Positions 44,146 through 53,350 of a stretch of 64,000 bases of DNA are shown here, piece by piece; position 1 is the stretch's first letter, and the number at the start of each line of letters is the position of its first letter. Source of the stretch: Lachnoanaerobaculum sp. OBRC5-5 (lineage in GTDB: Bacteria; Bacillota; Clostridia; Lachnospirales; Lachnospiraceae). Location: the NCBI RefSeq assembly GCF_000296385.1, contig NZ_JH815185.1:2513385-2577384 (forward strand), in the 5' to 3' direction. Under the pieces are notes generated by a model. It saw only the letters and a list, made by a program, of their open reading frames with translations. It did not search any database and had not been told where the DNA came from. The position numbers and the translations under genes are program-made.

Positions 44146-44928
44146 ATGAAGATAGTTGTTTGTATTAAACAAGTGCCGGATACAAAGGGCGGTGTTGTTT
44201 TTAACCCTGACGGCACATTAAACAGAGGAGCTATGCTTACAATTATGAACCCGGACGACAAGGCGGGTCTTGAGGCTGCTCTTAGACTTAAAGATAAATA
44301 CGGTGCAGAAGTTACTGTGGTTACTATGGGACTTCCAAAGGCTGATGAAGTGCTTAGAGAAGCTATGGCAATGGGAGCCGACAAGGCTGTGCTTATTACA
44401 GACAGAGTACTTGGCGGAGCCGATACATGGGCTACATCACAGACTATAGCGGGAGCACTCAGAAAGCTTGAATATGATCTTATTATCACAGGTCGTCAGG
44501 CTATAGACGGAGATACGGCGCAGGTAGGACCACAGATTTCAGAACATCTTGATTTACCTGTTATCAGCTATGCACAAAAGATAGAGATTGATGGAGACAG
44601 TGTTGTGGTAGAGCGTCAGTTTGATGACAGATATCATGTTTTAAAAGCAAAAATGCCTGTACTTATTACAGCTTTATCAGAGCTTAATGAGCCAAGATAT
44701 ATGACTCCGGGTGGTATTTTTGATGCTTATGACAAAGAAGTAATTGTATTCTCAAGAGCGGACCTTGTAGGTGTAGATGATTCAAATATCGGTCTTAAGG
44801 GTTCACCGACACAGATTGCAAAAGCATCCGATAAGGTAAGAAAGGGTGCAGGAGAGCAGGTAAACCTTGGTGCATCAGAGTCTGTTGACTACATCATAGG
44901 CAAGTTAAAAGAAACACATATCATCTAA
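44146..44928 (+). CDS. etfB: electron transfer flavoprotein beta subunit
   Basis: 260-residue subunit of the Etf partner of Bcd. It begins K-I-V-V-C-I-K-Q-V-P-D-T, typical of EtfB, and has the nucleotide-binding G-R-Q-A-I-D-G-D-T-A-Q-V-G-P-Q. The V-E-R-Q-F-D-D-R-Y loop corresponds to the recognition loop region. The ATG at 44146 is used because GGAGG lies just upstream; an in-frame ATG at 44122 lacks one. etfA follows after 13 bases. Confidence 0.95.
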   Translation: MKIVVCIKQVPDTKGGVVFNPDGTLNRGAMLTIMNPDDKAGLEAALRLKDKYGAEVTVVTMGLPKADEVLREAMAMGADKAVLITDRVLGGADTWATSQTIAGALRKLEYDLIITGRQAIDGDTAQVGPQISEHLDLPVISYAQKIEIDGDSVVVERQFDDRYHVLKAKMPVLITALSELNEPRYMTPGGIFDAYDKEVIVFSRADLVGVDDSNIGLKGSPTQIAKASDKVRKGAGEQVNLGASESVDYIIGKLKETHII

Positions 44929-44941
44929 AAAGGAGTCGTTT

Positions 44942-45994
44942 ATGAGACAAAATACAGAAGAATACAGGGGAGTGTTTACATTTGCCCAGCAGGTAGACGG
45001 CAAATTGAGCGGTATTTCCCTTGAACTTATAGGAAAAGGTAAGGATTTGGCTGCTGATCTCAATACAGAGGTTACAGCAGTATTACTTGGATCTGATATA
45101 AAGGGACTGGTTGAAGAACTCGCCGAGCACGGTGCTGATAAGATAATAGTTGTAGATGATCCTAAACTTAAAGAGTACCGTACAGAGCCGTATACACAGG
45201 CACTTACAGCGGTTATAAACGAGTTTAAGCCTGAAATATTTATTATCGGTGCAACAGCTATAGGTAGAGATTTAGGACCTAGAGTTTCCGCAAGAGTCGG
45301 AACAGGACTTACAGCAGACTGTACACAGCTTGAGATCGGTGATTATCCTTTAGTGGCTATTGCAGGAAGAGAGCAGAAGCATAATCAGCTTCTTATGACA
45401 AGACCTGCATTCGGTGGAAATACCATAGCTACTATTGCATGCCCTGAGAACAGACCGCAGATGGCAACAGTTCGTCCGGGTGTTATGCAAAAGAAGGAAA
45501 GAGTGGCAGGTGCAAAAGCACAGGTAATAGACTTTGATGCCAAGCTTGAAGAGAACAGCAAATATGTTGAGATCTTAGAGATAGTAAAGAATGCCAAGAC
45601 AACAGAAGATATCATGGCTGCAAAGATTTTGGTATCAGGCGGTAGAGGTTTAGGTTCGGCAGAGAATTTTAGGATACTTAAGGATTTGGCAGATGCACTT
45701 CACGGTACTGTAAGCTGTTCAAGAGCTGTAGTTGATGCAGGTTGGATGTCAAAGGATATTCAGGTAGGACAGACAGGAAAAACAGTTCGTCCACATCTTT
45801 ATTTTGCAATAGGTATTTCAGGTGCTATACAGCATTTGGCAGGTATGGAAGAGAGTGATATTATCATCGCTATCAATAAGGATGAGAATGCACCTATCTT
45901 CAGTGTTGCAGACTATGGTATAGTAGGTGATTTGAACAAGATAGTTCCTGCACTTACAGAGAAGATTAAAGCGGAGCTTGCTAAAGAAGATTAA
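44942..45994 (+). CDS. etfA: electron transfer flavoprotein alpha subunit
   Basis: 350 residues. The N-terminal alpha/beta domain contains I-I-G-A-T-A-I-G-R-D-L-G-P-R-V-S-A-R. The C-terminal FAD-binding domain has S-G-G-R-G-L-G-S-A-E-N-F, S-R-A-V-V-D-A-G-W, Q-V-G-Q-T-G-K-T-V-R-P and A-I-G-I-S-G-A-I-Q-H-L-A-G-M, followed by A-I-N-K-D-E-N-A-P-I-F. AAAGGAG precedes the ATG. It is the last gene of the bcd-etfB-etfA unit. Confidence 0.96.
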   Translation: MRQNTEEYRGVFTFAQQVDGKLSGISLELIGKGKDLAADLNTEVTAVLLGSDIKGLVEELAEHGADKIIVVDDPKLKEYRTEPYTQALTAVINEFKPEIFIIGATAIGRDLGPRVSARVGTGLTADCTQLEIGDYPLVAIAGREQKHNQLLMTRPAFGGNTIATIACPENRPQMATVRPGVMQKKERVAGAKAQVIDFDAKLEENSKYVEILEIVKNAKTTEDIMAAKILVSGGRGLGSAENFRILKDLADALHGTVSCSRAVVDAGWMSKDIQVGQTGKTVRPHLYFAIGISGAIQHLAGMEESDIIIAINKDENAPIFSVADYGIVGDLNKIVPALTEKIKAELAKED

Positions 45995-46012
45995 TATATA
46001 CATATAAATCAG

Positions 46013-46052
46013 ATCGCTATAAACCGGGAAACGGGTTTATAGCGATTTTTTG
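46013..46052 (+). terminator. intrinsic terminator after etfA
   Basis: ATCGCTATAAACC and GGGTTTATAGCGAT form a long stem, followed by TTTTT. Confidence 0.92.
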
Positions 46053-46077
46053 TTTTAAAAATAGTGCAAATTCCCAC

Positions 46078-46106
46078 TTGACATGGAATGAAAAATATTT
46101 TATAAT
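46078..46106 (+). promoter_or_regulatory. consensus promoter of cooS
   Basis: TTGACA (46078-46083), exactly 17 bp, TATAAT (46101-46106). Both hexamers are perfect consensus, so cooS is likely transcribed strongly and independently of etfA. Confidence 0.9.
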
Positions 46107-46183
46107 CAAAAAACCTTAAAACATACTAAATTAATAGGTAAATAGGTTATAGGTTTCTTGTTGTAAAGTAGGAAGGAATGCTC

Positions 46184-48337
46184 ATGGGAAAGAAAGAACA
46201 CAGTCACGAACATAATCATAATCACGAACACAATCACAGTCGCGAACATAAGCATGGAGTTGACCATATTCACAGCCATAGAAATTTGATAGGATTTGAT
46301 GAACATGGAGTACCGACAATTACATTAAAGTCGGACCATGAAGAGGACGGAGACGATAAAGCTTTTATCAGAGATTATATGAATGCTGTATCTGAGTACA
46401 GAAAGACTTTTCCGTCAAAGGATGAGGTTTTGGAAAATACTCCGGATCCGGCAGTAAAAGAGATGATTTTGCGTCAGAATCAGCTGGGATTTGATACCAC
46501 ATTTGACAGATTTGACAAACAGCAGCCACAGTGTGGTTTCGGTATGGCGGGAATCTGCTGTAAGATTTGTAATATGGGTCCATGTAAGATAACTTCAAAG
46601 AGTCCTAAGGGAGTCTGTGGTGCGGATGCGGATCTTATAGTGGCAAGAAATTTGCTTCGTTCCGCTGCTGCAGGTGCGGCTCAGCACGGTATGCACGGTA
46701 GAGAAGTTATTCTATCTTTAAAGTGGGCTGCTGAAGGGAAACTTGATTTACCTATACTCGGACAGCAAAAGATAAAGGATACCGCAAAAGCATTCGGAAT
46801 AAAGACTGAGAGAAGAAGTATAAAAAAGATTGCATCGGAACTTGCTGATGTGCTTTTGGATGATATGAGCCGTACAGTGCCGGGGGATTATAAGATCATA
46901 GAGGCACTTGGTTCAGAGGAAAGAAAGAAAGTGTGGAAGGAACTTGATATTATACCTATCAGTGCCTACCATGAAGTGTTTGAAGCTTATCATAAAACAG
47001 GTGTCGGTACTGACGGTGACTGGAAGAGCATTATGCAGCAGTTTTTACGCTGCGGACTTGCATTCACATACTCAGGTGTTGTAAGTACATCAATAGCAAC
47101 AGACGGACTTTTCGGAGTGGGTGACAGAGTTACATCAAAGGTAAATATCGGTGCTTTGAAAAAAGGATATGTAAATATTGCTGTTCACGGTCATCTGCCT
47201 ACCCTTGTAAGTGAGATTGTAAGAGTCGGTCAGGAAGAGAAGTTTATAAATCTTGCAAAAGAAGCCGGGGCAAAGGGAATCAGATTCTACGGCATCTGCT
47301 GTTCAGGACTTTCAGCAATGTATCGTTATGCAGGAGTTATTCCACTTTCAAATGCTGTATCTGCGGAGCTTGTACTTGGTACGGGAGCGCTTGACCTTTG
47401 GATTGCCGATGTACAGGATGTATTTCCGTCAATTATGGAAGTTGCAAAGTGCTTCAGAACTACAGTTGTTACGACAAGTGAATCTGCAAGATTGCCGGGT
47501 GCCGAGAGATTTGAGTATGACCATCATCATTCAAATATAGGAGAGACAAGAGAACTTGCAGAAAAAATAGTACTCAGAGGTATAGAAAGCTTTAAAGACA
47601 GACAGGGTATACCTGTATATATTCCGCCATATGAGGTTGATGCCGAAGTCGGATTTTCACCTGAGTATGTGCATAAACACTACGGTTCTATGAAACCTTT
47701 ATACGAGGCCGTAAGAGAAGGCAAAATACTTGGTATTGTAAATATAGTAGGATGTAACAATCCTAAGGTTGTATATGAGAAATGTGTTATTGATGTAGCC
47801 AATGCACTGCTTAGAAACAATATCTTGATACTTACAAACGGATGTGCCTCATTCCCGCTTATGAAGATGGGATATTGCAATGTTTCGGGACAGGAGCATG
47901 CAGGAGAGAGTTTAAAAGAATTCCTTGGAGATTTACCTCCGGTATGGCATGTGGGTGAGTGTATAGATAATACCAGGTCAAGCGGAATCTTTGCAGGTGT
48001 TGCAGGTGAGGCGGGTAAGCCGCTTTATGAAATGCCTTTTGCATTTTCATCTCCGGAGTGGAGCAATGAAAAGGGAATAGATGCGGCCCTTGGTTTCAGA
48101 CTTATGGGTATAAATTCATATCATTGTGTGGAGGCTCAAATTCACGGTTCGAAGAATGTAATAGAATTTTTGAAGGAGGGAACTAAGGAATTACTTGGAT
48201 CTGTTATGGTTGTAGATACAAATCCCGACTCTCTGGGAGAAAAAATAGTTGCAGATATCATTGAAAAGAGAAAAGCTCTCGGTTGGGCTGTATCTGATGA
48301 GATAGTTCATAAAGAGGAAGATTTAGCCGTAGTATAG
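46184..48337 (+). CDS. cooS: anaerobic Ni-CO dehydrogenase catalytic subunit with His-rich N-terminus
   Basis: 717-residue catalytic subunit oxidising CO to CO2 and passing electrons to ferredoxin. The B/D-cluster cysteines are in Q-C-G-F-G-M-A-G-I-C-C-K-I-C-N-M-G-P-C-K. C-cluster ligands appear in V-H-G-H, G-I-C-C-S-G, V-G-C-N-N-P-K, N-G-C-A-S-F, M-G-Y-C and V-G-E-C-I-D-N-T-R. The first ~35 residues are unusual: they carry 12 histidines alternating with Asn/Glu, a likely nickel-binding tail. ATG 46184 fits the AGGAAGGA site better than 46178, which abuts it. No acetyl-CoA synthase, cooC or cooF gene is adjacent, so the enzyme is monofunctional here. Confidence 0.93.
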   Translation: MGKKEHSHEHNHNHEHNHSREHKHGVDHIHSHRNLIGFDEHGVPTITLKSDHEEDGDDKAFIRDYMNAVSEYRKTFPSKDEVLENTPDPAVKEMILRQNQLGFDTTFDRFDKQQPQCGFGMAGICCKICNMGPCKITSKSPKGVCGADADLIVARNLLRSAAAGAAQHGMHGREVILSLKWAAEGKLDLPILGQQKIKDTAKAFGIKTERRSIKKIASELADVLLDDMSRTVPGDYKIIEALGSEERKKVWKELDIIPISAYHEVFEAYHKTGVGTDGDWKSIMQQFLRCGLAFTYSGVVSTSIATDGLFGVGDRVTSKVNIGALKKGYVNIAVHGHLPTLVSEIVRVGQEEKFINLAKEAGAKGIRFYGICCSGLSAMYRYAGVIPLSNAVSAELVLGTGALDLWIADVQDVFPSIMEVAKCFRTTVVTTSESARLPGAERFEYDHHHSNIGETRELAEKIVLRGIESFKDRQGIPVYIPPYEVDAEVGFSPEYVHKHYGSMKPLYEAVREGKILGIVNIVGCNNPKVVYEKCVIDVANALLRNNILILTNGCASFPLMKMGYCNVSGQEHAGESLKEFLGDLPPVWHVGECIDNTRSSGIFAGVAGEAGKPLYEMPFAFSSPEWSNEKGIDAALGFRLMGINSYHCVEAQIHGSKNVIEFLKEGTKELLGSVMVVDTNPDSLGEKIVADIIEKRKALGWAVSDEIVHKEEDLAVV
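46205..46258 (+). repeat. three 18-bp imperfect tandem repeats encoding the His-rich tail
   Basis: Units start at 46205, 46223 and 46241. Each has the form CACGAACATAATCATAAT with a few substitutions, and they encode HEHNHN, HEHNHS and REHKHG. The repeats are in frame, so changes in copy number would lengthen or shorten the tail without disrupting the enzyme. Confidence 0.75.
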
Positions 48338-48378
48338 TAGTATAAGTCGGTTAGAAACAGCTTGGATTAAAAAATATT

Positions 48379-48434
48379 TTGACGATTTTCCTTTGTTATA
48401 GTACTATAACAGTGTACATATCTTGTGTACATAT
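48379..48434 (+). promoter_or_regulatory. promoter with overlapping palindromic operator
   Basis: TTGACG (48379-48384), 17 bp, TACTAT (48402-48407). The -10 lies inside a perfect 18-bp palindrome, TGTTATAGTACTATAACA (48394-48411), a probable repressor site. Two direct repeats GTGTACATAT follow at 48412-48421 and 48425-48434. Confidence 0.6.
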
Positions 48435-48445
48435 ATATTGATAAT

Positions 48446-48501
48446 AATCTCCAGCAGTAAGTTCACCAACATCAGGAGCCAGCCGAGCCTGGAGATTTTT
48501 T
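48446..48501 (+). ncRNA. candidate structured RNA or attenuator
   Basis: AATCTCCAG (48446-48454) pairs with CTGGAGATT (48489-48497) and runs into TTTTTT. Between them GTT-CACC-AAC and AGG/CCT can form two inner stems, giving a three-way junction of about 56 nt with terminator properties. It lies directly downstream of the promoter/operator and ahead of the 39-residue ORF. No known riboswitch class was recognised. Confidence 0.4.
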
Positions 48502-48618
48502 GCTTTATGGTGAGGAAATATAATAAGCCGCAGCTATTGACAACTGATTTATAAGATGTACAATGAAGTTAAATAAAAGCTTCGTGAAAGTTTTGTATGG
48601 GGAATGAGGAGGAATTTT

Positions 48619-48738
48619 ATGGACATGCAGTTGTTTTGGGACTCTGTAATAACAGTTGTCAGTGTAGTCGGATATGTAGGATATTTTGTCGCTGTCGGAC
48701 TTATTGTGAGATATCTGATAGTAAAGTTAAAGAGGTAA
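48619..48738 (+). CDS. 39-residue single-pass membrane peptide
   Basis: A short ORF, ATG to TAA, with an excellent ribosome-binding site (AGGAGGA at 48607-48613, five bases before the ATG). The product has a few N-terminal residues (M-D-M-Q-L-F-W-D), a continuous hydrophobic helix of about 22 residues containing two G-Y motifs, and a basic end (K-L-K-R). It is followed by a strong terminator at 48780-48808, so it has the layout of a real mini-gene. Family unknown. Small hydrophobic peptides with basic tails include type I toxins and membrane regulators; neither role is proven here. Confidence 0.55.
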   Translation: MDMQLFWDSVITVVSVVGYVGYFVAVGLIVRYLIVKLKR

Positions 48739-48779
48739 AGGTTAGTCTATAAGTTACAAGCATTTTATAACGTTGATTT

Positions 48780-48808
48780 GGTGAGTTGGATGACAACTCA
48801 CCTTTTTT
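48780..48808 (+). terminator. intrinsic terminator after the small membrane peptide
   Basis: GGTGAGTT (48780-48787) pairs with AACTCACC (48795-48802), followed by six T. Confidence 0.88.
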
Positions 48809-48953
48809 ATGAATATGAATGGTTTTGTGGTACAATGTAAATATTATAAAATTATACCTTTTTATTTGTTTAAAATAGAATTTTTAACATAACCTATCGT
48901 TGTGAGAAATTTGAGTTACTTTATAAGTGGAGAGGTTAATACAGGAGATAGTA

Positions 48954-50519
48954 ATGGCTATAGATAATAAGAAAGAGCAGGAACGAGATGAGCTTCATCG
49001 TGCAATATGGGCAATAGCGGATGAACTTAGAGGTGCGGTAGATGGTTGGGACTTTAAAAATTATGTACTGGGCACTATGTTCTATAGATATATATCTGAA
49101 AATATAACAGATTATATAAATAAAGGTGAAATAGAAGCAGGAAATCCGGACTTTGATTATTCAATGATGAATGATACAAAAGCAGAAGAAGCAAGACAGA
49201 GTCTGGTTGAAGAAAAAGGATTCTTTATTCTACCGTCAGAACTGTTTTGCAATGTAAGGGCAAAAGCTAAAGGTGATGAAAATTTGAATGAAACTCTTGA
49301 GAAAGTGTTTCGACATATTGAAGAATCTGCAAAGGGAAGTGAATCTGAATCCGACTTTGCAGGTCTTTTTGATGACTTTGATGTGAACAGTAATAAGCTT
49401 GGTTCAACGGTAGCAAAGAGAAATGAAAAACTTTGCAAGCTTCTTGATGGTGTTGCCGGTATGAATCTTGGAGATGTAAAAAATCATGATATTGATGCTT
49501 TTGGAGATGCCTACGAATACCTTATGACAATGTATGCATCAAATGCAGGTAAGTCAGGTGGAGAATTCTTTACACCTGCAGATGTTTCAGAGTTGCTTAC
49601 AAGGCTTGGTACAGTTGGAAAGACTGAAATTAACAAGGTATATGACCCTGCCTGCGGATCGGGTTCGTTGCTTTTGAAGGCTGAGAAAGTACTTGGAAGA
49701 GATAAAGTTCGTAACGGATTCTTTGGACAGGAAATCAATATAACAACCTATAACCTTTGTCGTATAAATATGTTCTTACATGATATAGGATTTGATAAGT
49801 TCAGTATTGCATGTGAAGATACTCTCACAGCACCTGCACACTGGGATGATGAGCCTTTTGAACTTATTGTTTCAAATCCGCCATATTCAATAAAATGGGC
49901 AGGAGATGAAAATCCGTTACTTATAAACGATCCCAGATTTGCACCTGCTGGAGTGCTTGCACCTAAGAGTAAAGCTGATTTGGCATTCATTATGCATAGT
50001 CTTTCATGGCTTGCATCAAATGGAACTGCGGCTATTGTATGCTTCCCAGGTATAATGTATCGTGGAGGTGCTGAGCAGAAGATCAGAAAGTATCTTATAG
50101 ATAATAACTATGTTGATTGTATAATTCAACTTCCGTCAAATCTTTTCTTCGGTACATCTATTGCAACCTGTATTATGGTTTTAAAGAAGGGAAAAGCTGA
50201 TAGTAAAACTTTATTTATAGATGCTACAAACGAGTGTGTTAAGGTTACAAATAATAATAAACTCACTCAGGAAAATATGAATAAGATTGTGGACTGCTTT
50301 ACAAAAAGAGCTGAAATCAAGCATTTTTCACATCTTGCCACATATGAAGAGGTTTCAGGAAATGAATACAACCTTTCTGTTTCTACTTATGTAGAGGCTG
50401 AAGATACAAGAGAAAAGATTGATATAGTAAAACTTAATACGGAAATTAAAGAAATAGTTGCTCGTGAAGAAGCTTTGAGAAAAGCAATTGATGAAATAAT
50501 TGCAGAAATTGAGGTGTAA
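48954..50519 (+). CDS. hsdM: type I restriction-modification methyltransferase subunit
   Basis: 521-residue adenine-N6 methyltransferase subunit HsdM. An N-terminal helical HsdM_N domain (about 10-150) precedes the catalytic domain. The AdoMet motif is D-P-A-C-G-S-G starting at residue 231. The N6-adenine catalytic motif is N-P-P-Y at residue 308, and K-S-G-G-E-F-F-T-P is also typical. ATG 48954 is chosen for its GGAGATAG site; the frame extends to 48927 without one. It heads the hsdM-PIN-hsdS-hsdS'-hsdR array, each gene separated by a few tens of bases, so they probably form one operon. Confidence 0.95.
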   Translation: MAIDNKKEQERDELHRAIWAIADELRGAVDGWDFKNYVLGTMFYRYISENITDYINKGEIEAGNPDFDYSMMNDTKAEEARQSLVEEKGFFILPSELFCNVRAKAKGDENLNETLEKVFRHIEESAKGSESESDFAGLFDDFDVNSNKLGSTVAKRNEKLCKLLDGVAGMNLGDVKNHDIDAFGDAYEYLMTMYASNAGKSGGEFFTPADVSELLTRLGTVGKTEINKVYDPACGSGSLLLKAEKVLGRDKVRNGFFGQEINITTYNLCRINMFLHDIGFDKFSIACEDTLTAPAHWDDEPFELIVSNPPYSIKWAGDENPLLINDPRFAPAGVLAPKSKADLAFIMHSLSWLASNGTAAIVCFPGIMYRGGAEQKIRKYLIDNNYVDCIIQLPSNLFFGTSIATCIMVLKKGKADSKTLFIDATNECVKVTNNNKLTQENMNKIVDCFTKRAEIKHFSHLATYEEVSGNEYNLSVSTYVEAEDTREKIDIVKLNTEIKEIVAREEALRKAIDEIIAEIEV

Positions 50520-50524
50520 ATAGG

Positions 50525-51526
50525 ATGAAAAATGTTTTTATTGATACAAATATATGGCTCTCTTTATATCATTTTACAAATGATGATCTTTCACAATTTG
50601 AGAGATTTAAGAACATGATTAATCAAAATATAAATTTGATAGTTCCTCAACAAGTTTATGATGAAATAACTAGAAATAGAGAAAATAAAATTTTGGATGC
50701 CCTTAAAAGTTTTGATTTAAAAATACCTAAGGATCCTGTATTTTGTAAAGGATATAATCATTTTGCAGAGTTGAAAGATGCTTTAACTTCTGTTAAGAAA
50801 AAGTTTGATGAATTTAAAAAAGAAATTGAAAAAGACATAATTAATGAAGAACTCCCAGCAGATAAAGTATTAAAAAGTTTTTTTGATATTGTAGAATTCA
50901 TACCTTGTGATAAGTATGTTGAAAAAGCATATAACCGTTATAAGATTGGAAATCCGCCGGGGAAGAATAACAGTTATGGTGATGCAATAAATTGGGAATG
51001 CTTATTAGATAATATAAATAACGGAGAAGATTTATATCTTATTAGTTCAGATAAAGATTATAGTTCATTGATTTGTAATGATAATATGAATGAATTTTTG
51101 GTTAAAGAGTGGAGAAATAAAAAAGAATCGAAAGTACATTTTTATTCAACATTAGTTGGATTTTTGAATGAACATGTGGAGGAAATACAGCTTAAGGAAG
51201 AGATTAAAAAACAAGAATATATTAGCATGTTAATAAATAGTAAATCTTTTATGGAAACACATGGATTGGTAGCCTTACTAAAAAAATATTCAAGTTGGAC
51301 AAAAGCAGATATTGCAAAAATTTGCTGTGCTCTAGTATATAATGCACAAGTAAAGTGGATAATAAGAGATGATGATATTTTTGATTTTTATAATACTATA
51401 TTATCAAATGTTAAATATGATGAAGTAGGCGAGTGCGCAAAAAAAGCTTTTGAAATTATAAAAGAAATAGATGTGGAAAGTTCAGAAGGAGACTGTGAAA
51501 CAGAAATAAATGATATACTTGAATAA
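50525..51526 (+). CDS. PIN-domain protein embedded in the type I RM operon
   Basis: 333 residues. The N-terminal ~190 residues are a PIN-like nuclease fold: F-I-D-T-N-I-W with acidic residue D7, Q-Q-V-Y-D-E-I-T near residue 42, a long charged helical insert (about 75-125), G-D-A-I-N-W-E near 158 and I-S-S-D-K-D-Y near 178. These correspond to the Asp/Glu metal site of PIN ribonucleases, similar to the DUF4935 group. The C-terminal ~140 residues are helical and unassigned. It starts five bases after hsdM, so it is coupled to the methylase and lacks its own promoter. A guard RNase triggered when RM is inhibited is an attractive but unproven role. AT content is higher than in hsdM. Confidence 0.75.
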   Translation: MKNVFIDTNIWLSLYHFTNDDLSQFERFKNMINQNINLIVPQQVYDEITRNRENKILDALKSFDLKIPKDPVFCKGYNHFAELKDALTSVKKKFDEFKKEIEKDIINEELPADKVLKSFFDIVEFIPCDKYVEKAYNRYKIGNPPGKNNSYGDAINWECLLDNINNGEDLYLISSDKDYSSLICNDNMNEFLVKEWRNKKESKVHFYSTLVGFLNEHVEEIQLKEEIKKQEYISMLINSKSFMETHGLVALLKKYSSWTKADIAKICCALVYNAQVKWIIRDDDIFDFYNTILSNVKYDEVGECAKKAFEIIKEIDVESSEGDCETEINDILE

Positions 51527-51561
51527 TACAGTAAATATTAGGTGATAGGATAGCAACTAAA

Positions 51562-52722
<1,161 letters not shown>

Positions 52723-52739
52723 TTAAACTGGTTCAGTAT

Positions 52740-53336
52740 GTGTTTGGCTATGTAGATGTAAGCCTTGAAGAAATTTGTAATAAAGTATCATTAATTAGTT
52801 GGAATAATGAGACTGGAAATAAGTATTATGTTGACTTGACTTCTGTTAGTAGGGAAAAACATTGTATTAATGATGAAGATGTAATTCTAATTTGCAAGGA
52901 CAATGCACCGAGCAGGGCAAAACAGATAATAAAGAAAAATGATATTTTGTTTGGTGGAACAAGACCTATGTTGAAACGATATTGTGTTGCTACAGAAAAA
53001 TATGAAAATCAGATATGTAGCACAGGATTTTGTGTATTAAGAATTAATGAACAAATGTCTTTAACAAATTATATTTATCATGTTATAGGAACCAACGATT
53101 TCTATGCATATATTGAAGCAAATCAACAAGGAGCCAGTTATCCTGCGATTTCAGATAGGTTGTTAAAACATTATAAAATAGTGTTGCCTACCATAGAAGA
53201 GCAATCAAGAATAGTATCTATTTTGGATAGATTCGATTCATTATGCAATGATATTACAAGTGGGCTTCCTGCCGAAATAGAAGCCCGAAAAAAACAATAT
53301 GAATACTATAGAGATAAATTACTTGATTTTAAGTAA
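52740..53336 (+). CDS. third HsdS target-recognition unit, out of phase
   Basis: 198 residues from a GTG codon, forming one TRD plus one conserved spacer: S-L-E-E-I-C-N-K-V at the start, then Q-S-R-I-V-S-I-L-D-R-F and A-E-I-E-A-R-K-K-Q-Y-E-Y-Y-R-D-K. It lacks a convincing ribosome-binding site. Its reading frame continues upstream with no stop through 52722 into the CAGA tract, so it is more likely the distal part of a longer HsdS than an independent gene. In the present 11-copy state it is separated from hsdS by the TAA at 52720-52722. Independent translation as a half-subunit is also possible. Confidence 0.8.
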   Translation: MFGYVDVSLEEICNKVSLISWNNETGNKYYVDLTSVSREKHCINDEDVILICKDNAPSRAKQIIKKNDILFGGTRPMLKRYCVATEKYENQICSTGFCVLRINEQMSLTNYIYHVIGTNDFYAYIEANQQGASYPAISDRLLKHYKIVLPTIEEQSRIVSILDRFDSLCNDITSGLPAEIEARKKQYEYYRDKLLDFK

Positions 53337-53350
53337 AGGAGGAAAGTGCT

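Noticed and set aside
48446-48501. Structured RNA considered as a known riboswitch (preQ1, fluoride or guanidine) or tRNA
   Set aside because: None of the conserved core motifs of those classes is present, so it is kept only as an unclassified candidate.
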